Below are positions 17,862 through 27,668 of a stretch of 64,000 nucleotides of DNA, one piece after another; the stretch's first letter is position 1; each line of letters starts with the position of its first letter. The position numbers and the translations under genes were made by a program. The notes below the pieces were generated by a model that saw nothing but the letters and a program-made list of their open reading frames with translations, was not told the DNA's origin and searched no databases. The stretch is from Citrobacter sp. RHB25-C09 (GTDB lineage: Bacteria > Pseudomonadota > Gammaproteobacteria > Enterobacterales > Enterobacteriaceae). The stretch spans positions 1,550,001 through 1,614,000 of the forward strand of contig NZ_CP057483.1 of the NCBI RefSeq assembly GCF_013836145.1. Reading direction: 5' to 3'.

Positions 17862-19096
17862 TACAGGCCTCCGAACAGTGCGTTAAACGGTTCGACTTCC
17901 ACCCATTCTCCCACCTCGACATTGCCGCGATCGCGCTCCAGCACAATAAAACAGTTCCCCAGGCTGAAGGAACTGAAGATATGCGAGCCCTGATGTCCCG
18001 TCGTGCTCACCTCGAGTTCCCCGTCAGCGGCGCGCTGTAACACACCTCGCTGGAAATCGAGGCGGCCAGGGGTTTTCTTCAGACGTGATGCCGTTCGTAC
18101 TCGCTGGCGCGGCGGTAAACCACTGGCGCTGTTACCGCTCAGTTTCGCCAGCAGCGGCTGCACCAGTTGATAGAAGGTTAAGGCAGCAGAGACGGGGTTA
18201 CCCGGCAGCCCGCAGAACCAACTGTTGCTCAGCTTGCCGAAAGCGAACGGTTTCCCTGGCTTAATGGCCAGTTTCCAGAAGGCAATTTCCCCCAGTTCTT
18301 CAAGGATCGTTTTGGTGTAATCCGCTTCGCCTACAGAAACGCCGCCGGAGCTGATGACCACATCCGCCTCGCTGTCAGCTTCAATGAACGCCGCGCGCAG
18401 GGCATTAGGGTCGTCGCGGATTATCCCTAAATTGATAACTTCACAACCCAACTGTTGCAGCATCAGATGCACGGCCAGGCGGTTAGTATCGTAAATCTGC
18501 CCTTCGCCGAGCGGTTGGCCTGGCAGTTGGAGTTCGTCACCGGTAGAGAACAGGGCGACGCGAACCTTACGCACCACCTGAACGTCGGCGATGCCAAGCG
18601 ATGCCAGTACCGGCAGTTCAGCGGTCGTCAGTCGTGTTCCTGCCGGAAAGACCACGGCATTTTGCCTGATGTCTTCGCCGCGACGACGTATGTTTTGCCC
18701 CGGGCGGACGTCAGCGGTAAAACGCACACCGTCGTCGCTCTGTTCCGTCTGCTCCTGCATCACCACCGCCTCACAGTCTGCGGGGACTGGTGCGCCGGTC
18801 ATAATGCGAATACAGGTACCCACAGGCCATTCCCCCTGAAACGGCTGTCCGGCAAACGCTTTTCCTGTCACCGGAAGAGGTTTCCCTGCGCTGAGGTCCT
18901 CCAGGCGCACCGCGTAACCGTCCATCGCCGAGTTATCAAAACCGGGGACGTCCAGGGGAGAAACCACATCGCTTGCCAGAATCCGGCCAAAGCACTGCAC
19001 CAGCGGCAGTGTCTCGATGGCGGTAAGAGGGGTAACACGCGACAGCATTTCGCTAAGCGCCGCGTCCAGCGGCATCAGTCCGGCGGTAAATTCCAT
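17861..19096 (-). CDS. moeA: MoeA, molybdopterin molybdenumtransferase
   Basis: A 411-residue enzyme that inserts molybdate into adenylated molybdopterin. Visible motifs are PGFDNSAMDGYA near residue 50, IMTGAPVP, and GGVSVGEADYT in the MogA-like domain, followed by the C-terminal domain IV. First gene of moeAB. Divergent from iaaA across a 206-base gap that must hold both promoters. Confidence 0.96.
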   Translation of the reverse strand: MEFTAGLMPLDAALSEMLSRVTPLTAIETLPLVQCFGRILASDVVSPLDVPGFDNSAMDGYAVRLEDLSAGKPLPVTGKAFAGQPFQGEWPVGTCIRIMTGAPVPADCEAVVMQEQTEQSDDGVRFTADVRPGQNIRRRGEDIRQNAVVFPAGTRLTTAELPVLASLGIADVQVVRKVRVALFSTGDELQLPGQPLGEGQIYDTNRLAVHLMLQQLGCEVINLGIIRDDPNALRAAFIEADSEADVVISSGGVSVGEADYTKTILEELGEIAFWKLAIKPGKPFAFGKLSNSWFCGLPGNPVSAALTFYQLVQPLLAKLSGNSASGLPPRQRVRTASRLKKTPGRLDFQRGVLQRAADGELEVSTTGHQGSHIFSSFSLGNCFIVLERDRGNVEVGEWVEVEPFNALFGGL

Positions 19097-19262
19097 GAAA
19101 ACTCTCCTGCGTGGGCAAAATCGAATCCCGCTATTATGTCAGAAAATGGGTGGTGGCTGTATGCCACCTCAGATTTAGAATCTATCCCATTAGGCTCTTC
19201 GCTCGCTAATCGTCTTTACATGCCTTGCGCATCTTTCTATATTCAAAAATCGAATCAATAAC

Positions 19263-19287
19263 TCTACAAAATTCTGATATTTGTAGA
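19263..19287 (+). promoter_or_regulatory. hairpin in the iaaA leader
   Basis: TCTACAAA and its complement TTTGTAGA enclose nine bases, ending 15 bases before the iaaA ATG and close to its ribosome binding region. It could modulate translation, or be a binding site; no known regulator is recognised. Confidence 0.35.
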
Positions 19288-19302
19288 AGACGGACGATAA
19301 CC

Positions 19303-20268
19303 ATGGGCAAAGCAGTTATTGCAATTCACGGCGGCGCTGGGGCCATCAGCCGTTCGCAGATGAGCCACGAGCAGGAATTACGCTATATCCAGGCACTGTC
19401 AGACATTGTGGAAGCCGGACAAAAAATGCTGGAGGCAGGGGAGAGTGCGCTGGATGTCGTGACGGAAGCCGTGCGTCTGCTGGAGGAATGTCCGCTGTTT
19501 AATGCCGGGATTGGCGCGGTCTATACCCGCGACGAAACCCATGAGCTGGATGCCTGCGTAATGGATGGCAATACTCTGAATGCCGGAGCGGTGGCGGGCG
19601 TCAGCCGGTTGCGTAATCCAGTTCTTGCCGCAAGGCTGGTGATGGAGCGTAGCCCCCACGTCATGATGATTGGAACGGGCGCGGAACAATTTGCCGCCGG
19701 GCAGGGGATGGCGCTTGTTTCTCCGCAGCTATTTGCCACCCCAGAACGCTACGAACAGCTACTGACGGCGCGCGCACAGGGTGAGACAGTGCTTGATCAT
19801 AGCGGTGCGCCGCTGGATGAAAACACGAAGATGGGCACCGTTGGCGCCGTCGCGCTGGACCTGCAGGGCAACCTGGCGGCAGCAACGTCGACGGGCGGTA
19901 TGACCAATAAATTACCCGGTCGCGTCGGCGACAGTCCGTTAGTCGGCGCGGGGTGTTATGCAAACAATGCCAGTGTTGCCGTTTCCTGTACCGGAACGGG
20001 CGAGGTGTTTATACGCGCACTGGCCGCTTACGACATTGCCGCATTGATGGATTACGGCGGTCTGAGCTTAGCGGAAGCCTGCGAGCGCGTGGTAATGGAA
20101 AAATTGCCGGCACTGGGCGGCAGCGGTGGATTAATCGCTGTCGATCATGAAGGGAATATCGCCCTGCCATTTAACTGCGAAGGCATGTACCGCGCCTGGG
20201 GATATGCCGGAGACAGGCCAACAACCGGGATCTACCGGGAAAAAGGGGACACCGTTGCCACACAGTGA
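19303..20268 (+). CDS. iaaA: isoaspartyl peptidase / L-asparaginase
   Basis: A 321-residue Ntn-hydrolase precursor that cleaves itself before Thr179 (in KMGTVGAVAL) to give alpha and beta subunits; Thr179 then acts as nucleophile. It hydrolyses isoaspartyl dipeptides and also asparagine. MGKAVIAIHGGAGAI at ATG 19303 is the start as in E. coli; the open frame upstream to 19225 is not coding. First gene of the iaaA-gsiABCD operon; the last codons overlap the gsiA start. Confidence 0.95.
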   Translation: MGKAVIAIHGGAGAISRSQMSHEQELRYIQALSDIVEAGQKMLEAGESALDVVTEAVRLLEECPLFNAGIGAVYTRDETHELDACVMDGNTLNAGAVAGVSRLRNPVLAARLVMERSPHVMMIGTGAEQFAAGQGMALVSPQLFATPERYEQLLTARAQGETVLDHSGAPLDENTKMGTVGAVALDLQGNLAAATSTGGMTNKLPGRVGDSPLVGAGCYANNASVAVSCTGTGEVFIRALAAYDIAALMDYGGLSLAEACERVVMEKLPALGGSGGLIAVDHEGNIALPFNCEGMYRAWGYAGDRPTTGIYREKGDTVATQ

Positions 20269-22099
20269 TGAGCTTGACGTCAGCGACGTGCTGTCCGTCA
20301 GCAATCTGAATATTGCATTTGTCCAGGACAGACAGCGTACTGATGCCGTGCGTCATCTCTCGTTTCGCCTGAAGCGGGGTGAAACGTTGGCGATAGTCGG
20401 TGAGTCCGGCTCGGGAAAATCAGTCACGGCGCTGGCGTTAATGCGTCTGATTGAACAGTCAGGTGGTGAAATTCAGTGCGAGCGGATGCTCCTTCGGCGG
20501 CGTAATCGGGAGGTCATTGAGCTGGGTGAGCAAAGTGCTTCGCAGCTTCAGCGCGTTCGCGGTGCCGATATCGCGATGATTTTTCAGGAACCGATGACCT
20601 CGCTCAACCCGGTATTTACCGTCGGAGAGCAGATCGCAGAATCCATCCGCCTGCATCAGGGGTTGGGGCGCGAGGAAGCGATGGCAGAAGCCAAACGGAT
20701 GCTCGATCAGGTACGTATTCCGGAGGCGCAGGCGATTCTTTCCCGCTATCCGCATCAGCTTTCTGGTGGTATGCGCCAGCGAGTGATGATTGCCATGGCG
20801 CTTTCATGCCGTCCGGCGGTGTTGATTGCCGATGAACCGACCACCGCGCTGGATGTCACCATCCAGGCGCAGATCCTGCAACTGATTAAAGTGTTGCAGC
20901 AAGAGATGTCGATGGGCGTAATTTTTATCACCCACGATATGGGCGTGGTGGCCGATGTTGCCGATCGGGTACTGGTGATGAATCAGGGGGAAGCCGTCGA
21001 AACCGGCAGCGTTGAGCAACTCTTTCGCACCCCGCAGCATCCCTACACTAAAGCGCTGTTGGCCGCAGTGCCGACGTTAGGCGCAATGAAAGGCCTGCCC
21101 TGGCCGCGCCGCTTTCCGCTCGTCTCGCCAAATGCCCCGGATAAAAGCGAACCACCTTTGGATCAGAACACGGTCGTGGACGGTGAACCCATTTTACAGG
21201 TCCGCAATCTGGTGACCCGTTTCCCGCTGCGCAGCGGCATTTTAAACCGCGTAACGCGAGAAGTGTATGCAGTGGAAAACGTCAGTTTTGAACTCTGGCC
21301 CGGCGAGACGCTGTCGCTGGTCGGGGAGTCGGGCTGCGGTAAATCGACCACCGGGCGGGCGCTGTTGAGGCTGGTAGAATCGCAGTCAGGCGAAATTATT
21401 TTTAAAGGTCAGCGCATTGATACCTTGCCCGCCAGCAAACTTCAGCCCCTGCGTCGCGACATTCAGTTTATCTTTCAGGATCCTTATGCCTCGCTCGACC
21501 CGCGCAAGACCATCGGATATTCCATAATGGAACCGCTGCAGGTCCATGGCCTGTTGCAGGGCGATGCGGCGGCGACTCGTGTGGCATGGCTGCTTGAGCG
21601 CGTTGGCCTGCGGCCGGAACATGCGTGGCGTTATCCGCATGAGTTTTCCGGCGGTCAGCGTCAGCGTATCTGCATTGCCCGCGCGCTGGCGCTTAATCCA
21701 AAAGTGATTATTGCCGATGAGTCGGTTTCCGCGCTGGACGTCTCTATCCGCGGACAAATTATCAACCTGTTGCTCGATCTGCAGCGGGAAATGGGGATTG
21801 CGTATCTGTTTATCTCGCATGATATGGCGGTGGTCGAGCGTATCAGTCACCGTGTTGCCGTCATGCACATGGGGCAGATTGTTGAGATCGGCTCACGTGC
21901 AGCGTTGTTTGAAAATCCACAGCATCCGTATACACGAAAGTTAATGGCGGCGGTTCCAGTGGCGGATCCAGGTCGGCATCGTCCACCACGAGTACTTTTA
22001 TCAGATACCCTTCCCAGCAACATCTATCGGCGTGGGGAAGCGCCTTCACCAGTTTCATTGCAGTTAGTCGGTCCCGGACATTATGTCGCACGTCCATAA
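20255..22099 (+). CDS. gsiA: glutathione ABC transporter, ATP-binding protein GsiA
   Basis: A 614-residue double ATPase (two Opp/Dpp-type cassettes in one chain) that powers glutathione import. Cassette 1 has GESGSGKS, LSGGMRQR and IADEPTTA; cassette 2 has GESGCGKS, FSGGQRQR and IADESVSA. The predicted start is TTG at 20255 (PHSDELDV, as in E. coli GsiA), 14 bases before the iaaA stop ends, with AAAGGGGAC upstream; the longer frame from 20147 lies inside iaaA. Co-transcribed with gsiBCD. Confidence 0.93.
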   Translation: MPHSDELDVSDVLSVSNLNIAFVQDRQRTDAVRHLSFRLKRGETLAIVGESGSGKSVTALALMRLIEQSGGEIQCERMLLRRRNREVIELGEQSASQLQRVRGADIAMIFQEPMTSLNPVFTVGEQIAESIRLHQGLGREEAMAEAKRMLDQVRIPEAQAILSRYPHQLSGGMRQRVMIAMALSCRPAVLIADEPTTALDVTIQAQILQLIKVLQQEMSMGVIFITHDMGVVADVADRVLVMNQGEAVETGSVEQLFRTPQHPYTKALLAAVPTLGAMKGLPWPRRFPLVSPNAPDKSEPPLDQNTVVDGEPILQVRNLVTRFPLRSGILNRVTREVYAVENVSFELWPGETLSLVGESGCGKSTTGRALLRLVESQSGEIIFKGQRIDTLPASKLQPLRRDIQFIFQDPYASLDPRKTIGYSIMEPLQVHGLLQGDAAATRVAWLLERVGLRPEHAWRYPHEFSGGQRQRICIARALALNPKVIIADESVSALDVSIRGQIINLLLDLQREMGIAYLFISHDMAVVERISHRVAVMHMGQIVEIGSRAALFENPQHPYTRKLMAAVPVADPGRHRPPRVLLSDTLPSNIYRRGEAPSPVSLQLVGPGHYVARP

Positions 22100-22132
22100 C
22101 ATTACATTCAGGCAGGGTTCAGGAGAAAAAAT

Positions 22133-23671
22133 ATGATAAATTTCGAAGCCCGACATTGGCTGTTGGCAATGGGCGCAACCGCGACGCTGATCGCCTCTCC
22201 GGTATTTGCGGCAAAAGATGTCGTTGTCGCAGTGGGCTCCAACTTCACCACGCTCGACCCCTACGACGCCAACGACACCTTATCGCAGGCGGTCGCAAAG
22301 TCGTTTTATCAGGGGCTGTTTGGCCTTGATAAAGAGATGAAACTGAAGAATGTGCTGGCGGAGAGCTATACCGTCTCCGATGACGGTCTGACCTATACCC
22401 TCAAGCTGCGGCAGGGGGTGAAATTCCAGGACGGTACCGACTTCAACGCCGAAGCGGTAAAAATTAACCTCGATCGCGCCAGTAACCCTGATAACAGCCT
22501 CAAGCGTTATAACCTGTATAAAAATATTGCCTCAACAGAGGCGGTTGATCCGTCGACGGTGAAAATCACCCTGAAGCAGCCATTCTCGGCGTTTATTAAT
22601 ATCCTGGCGCATCCGGCGACGGCAATGATCTCTCCGGCGGCGCTGGCGAAATACGGTAAAGAAATCGGCTTCCACCCGGTGGGAACCGGTCCGTATGTAC
22701 TGGAAACGTGGAATCAAACGGACTTTGTGAAGGTGAAAAAATACGACGGCTACTGGCAGCAGGGGTTGCCGAAGCTCGACACCATCACCTGGCGTCCGGT
22801 CACCGATAACAATACCCGTGCGGCGATGTTGCAAACGGGCGAGGCGCAGTTTGCATTCCCGATCCCTTATGAACAGGCGGCGCTACTGCAGAAAAACAAG
22901 AATCTCGAACTGGTCGCCAGTCCGTCGATTATGCAGCGTTACATCAGTATGAACGTGACGCAAAAGCCGTTCGATAACCTGAAGGTGCGCGAAGCCCTGA
23001 ACTATGCCATTAACCGTCAGGCGCTGGTGAAAGTCGCGTTTGCCGGTTATGCCACGCCAGCGACCGGCGTGGTGCCGCCGTCTATCGCCGGAGCGCAAAG
23101 TTACGCGCCGTGGCCCTACGATCCGGCGAAAGCGCGAGAGTTGCTGAAAGAGGCGGGTTACCCGAACGGCTTCAGCACCACGCTGTGGTCGTCGCATAAT
23201 CACAGTACTGCTCAGAAGGTACTACAGTTTACGCAGCAGCAGTTGGCGCAGGTGGGCATTAAGGTGCAGGTAACGGCGATGGATGCCGGACAGCGCGCGG
23301 CGGAAGTCGAGGGTAAAGGGCAGAAAGAGAGCGGGGTCAGAATGTTCTATACCGGCTGGTCGGCCTCGACCGGTGAGGCTGACTGGGCGCTTTCACCGCT
23401 GTTCGCCTCGCAAAACTGGCCGCCGACCTTGTTTAACACCGCCTTCTACAGCAATACGCAGGTGGACACCGATCTTACCGATGCCCTGAAAACCACCGAT
23501 CCGCAAGAGAAAATTCGGCTATACAAAGAGGCGCAGGATATTCTCTGGAAAGAGTCGCCGTGGATCCCGCTGGTGGTGGAAAAACTGGTTTCTGCGCACA
23601 GCAAAAATCTGACCGGATTCTGGATTATGCCAGATACCGGGTTCAGTTTTGACGATGCCGATTTGAAATAA
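22133..23671 (+). CDS. gsiB: glutathione-binding periplasmic protein GsiB
   Basis: A 512-residue family-5 solute-binding protein. A Sec signal peptide of about 26 residues ends in SPVFAA; the mature protein starts KDVVVAVGSNFTTLDPYDAN and shows the Opp/Dpp class fold throughout. It captures glutathione in the periplasm for GsiCD. Start at ATG 22133, preceded by AGGAGA. The signal sequence differs more from E. coli than the mature part. Confidence 0.95.
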   Translation: MINFEARHWLLAMGATATLIASPVFAAKDVVVAVGSNFTTLDPYDANDTLSQAVAKSFYQGLFGLDKEMKLKNVLAESYTVSDDGLTYTLKLRQGVKFQDGTDFNAEAVKINLDRASNPDNSLKRYNLYKNIASTEAVDPSTVKITLKQPFSAFINILAHPATAMISPAALAKYGKEIGFHPVGTGPYVLETWNQTDFVKVKKYDGYWQQGLPKLDTITWRPVTDNNTRAAMLQTGEAQFAFPIPYEQAALLQKNKNLELVASPSIMQRYISMNVTQKPFDNLKVREALNYAINRQALVKVAFAGYATPATGVVPPSIAGAQSYAPWPYDPAKARELLKEAGYPNGFSTTLWSSHNHSTAQKVLQFTQQQLAQVGIKVQVTAMDAGQRAAEVEGKGQKESGVRMFYTGWSASTGEADWALSPLFASQNWPPTLFNTAFYSNTQVDTDLTDALKTTDPQEKIRLYKEAQDILWKESPWIPLVVEKLVSAHSKNLTGFWIMPDTGFSFDDADLK

Positions 23672-23687
23672 GCACACCGGGAGCGTG

Positions 23688-24608
23688 ATGTTTAATTATG
23701 TCATTAAGCGCCTGCTGGGGTTGATTCCGACCCTGCTGATTGTGGCGGTGCTGGTTTTTCTGTTTGTTCACCTGTTGCCAGGCGATCCGGCGCGGCTGAT
23801 TGCCGGGCCGGAGGCCGATGCGCAGGTGGTGGAGCTGGTTCGTCAGCAGCTTGGCCTTGACCAGCCGCTGTACGTACAATTCTGGCATTACATGAGCAAC
23901 GTATTACAGGGCGATTTTGGCATTTCCATGGTCTCCAGACGCCCTGTCTCTGAGGAGATCGCCAGCCGCTTTATGCCTACGCTCTGGCTCACGTTGAGCA
24001 GCATGACCTGGGCTGTGCTTTTCGGGATGGCGGCGGGTATTGTCGCTGCGGTTTGGCGCAACCGCTGGCCAGACCGACTCAGCATGACGCTGGCTGTTAC
24101 GGGGATCTCATTTCCGGCCTTTGCGCTGGGGATGCTGCTAATGCAGGTGTTCTCCGTTCAACTGGGTTGGTTGCCAACCGTTGGGGCCGACAGCGGGTTG
24201 CACTATATTCTGCCCTCAGTCACTCTCGGCGCGGCAGTTGCCTCGGTGATGGCCCGTTTTACCCGCGCTTCGTTTGTTGATGTGCTAAGTGAAGATTACA
24301 TGCGTACCGCGAGGGCAAAAGGGGTAAGCGAGACGTGGGTGGTGCTCAAGCACGGCCTGCGTAATGCAATGATCCCGGTGGTCACTATGATGGGCTTACA
24401 GTTTGGCTTTCTGCTCGGCGGTTCGATCGTGGTAGAGAAGGTATTCAACTGGCCGGGGCTGGGGCGTCTGCTTGTGGACTCTGTCGAAATGCGTGATTAC
24501 CCGGTCATTCAGGCCGAGGTATTACTGTTCTCGCTCGAATTTATTCTTATCAACTTAGTGGTGGATGTGTTGTATGCCGCCATTAACCCGGCTATCAGGT
24601 ACAAGTAA
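23688..24608 (+). CDS. gsiC: glutathione ABC transporter permease GsiC
   Basis: A 306-residue inner-membrane permease of the OppB/DppB type with six likely helices. The cytoplasmic coupling loop is the EAA-like EDYMRTARAKGVSETWVVLKHG region. ATG at 23688 is the start (an in-frame GTG lies one codon upstream); 16 bases after gsiB and two before gsiD. Confidence 0.95.
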   Translation: MFNYVIKRLLGLIPTLLIVAVLVFLFVHLLPGDPARLIAGPEADAQVVELVRQQLGLDQPLYVQFWHYMSNVLQGDFGISMVSRRPVSEEIASRFMPTLWLTLSSMTWAVLFGMAAGIVAAVWRNRWPDRLSMTLAVTGISFPAFALGMLLMQVFSVQLGWLPTVGADSGLHYILPSVTLGAAVASVMARFTRASFVDVLSEDYMRTARAKGVSETWVVLKHGLRNAMIPVVTMMGLQFGFLLGGSIVVEKVFNWPGLGRLLVDSVEMRDYPVIQAEVLLFSLEFILINLVVDVLYAAINPAIRYK

Positions 24609-24610
24609 GG

Positions 24611-25522
24611 ATGCGATTGCTTAACTGGCGCCGTCAGGCGATTTTAAATGCCATGCCGATGGTTAAACCCGACCGGGTACGCACGCCGTGGCTTGAGTTC
24701 TGGCGGCGCTTTCGCCGTCAGCATGTGGCGTTAGTTGCGGGCTGTTTTGTGCTGTTGCTGATACTGGTGGCTATCTTCGCCCACTGGCTGACGCCTTTTG
24801 ATGCGGAAAATTATTTCGATTACGACAGGCTGAATGACGGTCCGTCGGTAATGCACTGGTTTGGCGTCGACTCTCTGGGCAGAGATATCTTTAGCCGCGT
24901 GTTGGTCGGGGCGCAAATCTCTCTGGCGGCAGGGGTCTTTGCGGTGTTGATTGGCGCGTTCATCGGCACGGTATTGGGGTTGCTGGCGGGCTATTATGAA
25001 GGCTGGTGGGATCGGTTGATCATGCGTATCTGCGATGTGCTGTTTGCCTTTCCGGGTATCCTGTTGGCGATTGCCGTGGTGGCTGTGCTCGGCAGCGGGA
25101 TCGCTAATGTGATTATCGCGGTGGCGATATTCTCCATTCCGGCATTCGCGCGTCTGGTACGTGGCAATACGCTGGTACTCAAGCGGCAAACATTTATCGA
25201 GTCGGCCCGTAGCATTGGTGCCAGCGATACCACCATCATTTTCAGCCATATTTTGCCGGGGACCGTTTCGTCAATTGTGGTCTTTTTTACCATGCGCATT
25301 GGCACGTCGATTATTTCGGCGGCAAGTCTGTCGTTTCTGGGGTTGGGGGCGCAACCGCCGACACCGGAGTGGGGGGCGATGCTAAATGAAGCGCGGGCGG
25401 ATATGGTGATTGCGCCGCATGTGGCGTTGTTCCCGGCGGTGGCGATTTTTCTGACCGTGCTGGCGTTTAATTTACTGGGTGACGGGCTGCGCGACGCGCT
25501 GGATCCAAAGATTAAGGGGTAA
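24611..25522 (+). CDS. gsiD: glutathione ABC transporter permease GsiD
   Basis: A 303-residue OppC/DppC-type permease with the N-terminal cytoplasmic stretch, six membrane helices and a coupling loop (IESARSIGASDTTIIFSHILPG). It forms the membrane channel with GsiC. Last gene of the operon; in E. coli K-12 the next genes are the c-di-GMP genes yliE and yliF, which are absent here. Confidence 0.95.
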   Translation: MRLLNWRRQAILNAMPMVKPDRVRTPWLEFWRRFRRQHVALVAGCFVLLLILVAIFAHWLTPFDAENYFDYDRLNDGPSVMHWFGVDSLGRDIFSRVLVGAQISLAAGVFAVLIGAFIGTVLGLLAGYYEGWWDRLIMRICDVLFAFPGILLAIAVVAVLGSGIANVIIAVAIFSIPAFARLVRGNTLVLKRQTFIESARSIGASDTTIIFSHILPGTVSSIVVFFTMRIGTSIISAASLSFLGLGAQPPTPEWGAMLNEARADMVIAPHVALFPAVAIFLTVLAFNLLGDGLRDALDPKIKG

Positions 25523-25527
25523 AATTG

Positions 25528-25620
25528 CCCGGTGGCGCTGACGCTTACCGGGCCTACAAAATCTCAAATGGCACGGGCATGTAGGCCGGATAAGGCGTTT
25601 ACGCCGCCATCCGGCATTAG
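25528..25620. repeat. BIME between gsiD and rimO
   Basis: Two inverted REP units: CCCGGTGGCGCTGACGCTTACCGGGCC and, about 25 bases on, GGCCGGATAAGGCGTTTACGCCGCCATCCGGC. Located between convergent genes, where it fills the whole gap. Confidence 0.85.
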
Positions 25621-25624
25621 TCAC

Positions 25625-26950
25625 TTAAACGCGGCTGCCCCACAGATCATATTCGTCGGCGTTTTCCACTTTCACGCGAATCACGTCGCCCGGTTTCACG
25701 CCGGTTTCGCCGTTCAGATAGACCGCGCCGTCGATTTCAGGTGCATCCGCCATACTGCGGCCAATCGCGCCTTCTTCGTCAACTTCATCAATGATGACCA
25801 GGATTTCGCGGCCGATCTTTTCTTGCAAGCGTTCAGCAGAAATCTGCTGCTGCAACTGCATGAAGCGGTTCCAGCGCTCTTCTTTCACCTCTTCCGGTAC
25901 CTGGTCCGGCAGCTCATTGGCGCCCGCACCTTCAACCGGGCTGTATTTGAAGCAGCCAACGCGGTCAAGACGCGCTTCTTTCAGGAAATCCAGCAGCATC
26001 TGGAAATCCTCTTCCGTTTCACCCGGGAAGCCGACGATAAACGTGGAGCGCAGGGTCAGCTCTGGGCAGATTTCGCGCCATTGCTTGATGCGCGCCAGTT
26101 GGCGGTCAACGGAGCCCGGGCGCTTCATCAGTTTCAGAATACGTGGGCTGGCGTGTTGCAGTGGGATATCCAGATACGGCAGGATTTTGCCTTCCGCCAT
26201 CAGTGGGATCACGTCGTCGACATGCGGGTAAGGATAGACATAGTGCAGGCGCGTCCAGATGCCCAGTTTAGAGAGTTGCTCGCACAGGCTGACCATGCTG
26301 GTTTTCACCGGTTCGCCGTTATAAAAACCGGTGCGGTGCTTCACATCCACGCCATACGCGGAAGTGTCCTGGGAAATCACCAGGATCTCCTTCACACCCG
26401 CATCAACCAGACGTTTTGCTTCGCTTAACACATCGCCAATCGGGCGGCTTACCAGGTCACCACGCATAGACGGGATGATGCAGAAGGTGCAACGATGGTT
26501 GCAGCCTTCAGAAATCTTCAGATAGGCATAATGACGCGGGGTCAGCTTTACGCCCTGTTCCGGCACCAGACTCAGGAACGGGTTATGCTGCGGCTTCGGC
26601 ACGTAGTGGTGAACGTGCTCCAGCACCTGCTCATAGCTATGAGGACCCGTGATTTCCAGCACTTTAGGATGGACCTCGCGGATCTGATCTTCTTTTGCGC
26701 CCAGACAGCCGGTAACGATGACCTTGCCATTTTCATTCAGCGCTTCACCAATGGCCTCCAGGGATTCCTGCACGGCGCTATCGATAAAACCGCAGGTATT
26801 GACGATCACCATATCCGCATCGTCATAGCTCGGGACCACATCGTAACCTTCGGTACGCAGTTCAGTCAGGATGCGTTCCGAATCGACGAGGTTTTTGGGG
26901 CAGCCGAGGGAAACGAAGCCGATTTTCGGCTGAGGGGTAACTTTGCTCAT
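25625..26950 (-). CDS. rimO: RimO, ribosomal protein uS12 methylthiotransferase
   Basis: A 441-residue radical SAM enzyme that adds a methylthio group to Asp89 of ribosomal protein S12. It has an N-terminal UPF0004 domain with cysteines in GCPKN and NTCGF and GCLGAKEDQ, a radical SAM CNHRCTFC, and a C-terminal TRAM domain (REILVIIDEVDEEGAIGRSM to the end). Almost identical to the E. coli protein. Single gene. Confidence 0.97.
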   Translation of the reverse strand: MSKVTPQPKIGFVSLGCPKNLVDSERILTELRTEGYDVVPSYDDADMVIVNTCGFIDSAVQESLEAIGEALNENGKVIVTGCLGAKEDQIREVHPKVLEITGPHSYEQVLEHVHHYVPKPQHNPFLSLVPEQGVKLTPRHYAYLKISEGCNHRCTFCIIPSMRGDLVSRPIGDVLSEAKRLVDAGVKEILVISQDTSAYGVDVKHRTGFYNGEPVKTSMVSLCEQLSKLGIWTRLHYVYPYPHVDDVIPLMAEGKILPYLDIPLQHASPRILKLMKRPGSVDRQLARIKQWREICPELTLRSTFIVGFPGETEEDFQMLLDFLKEARLDRVGCFKYSPVEGAGANELPDQVPEEVKEERWNRFMQLQQQISAERLQEKIGREILVIIDEVDEEGAIGRSMADAPEIDGAVYLNGETGVKPGDVIRVKVENADEYDLWGSRV

Positions 26951-27180
26951 AGCTTAAAAATTGTTCAGTTATTGGAATGGACAGGGCAGGGATTCTACAG
27001 AGTTCTGCATAAAAATTGTATCGCAATCTCACGCTTGTCGGTGCGCTAAACCTGCATATGATTATAGTAACAATGTAAATTATGTTAATTCGGAGTGAAT
27101 AATTGATCTGAGGCAGAGCATTGTACAAAAAACGACCATACTATTAAGTTGCACCATGGACGTAAGAGGAGGGACTAAGT

Positions 27181-27564
27181 ATGTTCGTTGACAGACTGAG
27201 AAGCGATCTGCTGGATAAACTTATCAACGCCAGGGTCGACCTCGCTGCGTATCTGCAGCTAAGGAAGGCAAAAGGATATATGTCAGTCAGCGAGAATGAT
27301 CATCTACGTGATAATTTTTTCGAACTGAACCGCGAGCTGCACGATAAATCGTTGCGCCTGAACCTGCATCTCGATCAGGAAGAATGGGATGCGCTGCACC
27401 ATGCTGAAGGCGCGTTAGCCGCCGCTGCAGTGTGCATGATGAGCGGTCGCCATGACTGCCCAACCGTTATTGCCGTCAACGCCGAAAAACTTGAGGCGAG
27501 CCTGACGGCGTTAACATTAAGTATTCAGAGCCTGCAAGCTCACTCAACGCTTGAGCACGCCTGA
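27181..27564 (+). CDS. bssR: BssR, biofilm regulator
   Basis: A 127-residue cytoplasmic protein matching E. coli BssR in length and in the segments LRKAKGYMSVSEN and LHLDQEEWDALHHAEG. It affects biofilm formation and indole/AI-2 signalling in E. coli; the mechanism is not known and no DNA-binding motif is visible. The ribosome site AGGAGGGA precedes ATG 27181. Confidence 0.93.
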   Translation: MFVDRLRSDLLDKLINARVDLAAYLQLRKAKGYMSVSENDHLRDNFFELNRELHDKSLRLNLHLDQEEWDALHHAEGALAAAAVCMMSGRHDCPTVIAVNAEKLEASLTALTLSIQSLQAHSTLEHA

Positions 27565-27668
27565 AATCGGGGGGAGGCAACTCCCCCTTCATATTAAGCT
27601 TTTGTAAAAATGAATCCCTGACGCTTCTCGCTGACTACGCTTTATTCCAGAGTCATCAAGGAGGCGTT

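Noticed and set aside
25532..26428. A 298-codon plus-strand frame opposite rimO
   Set aside because: Begins inside the BIME and runs antisense to a highly conserved gene; no protein features.
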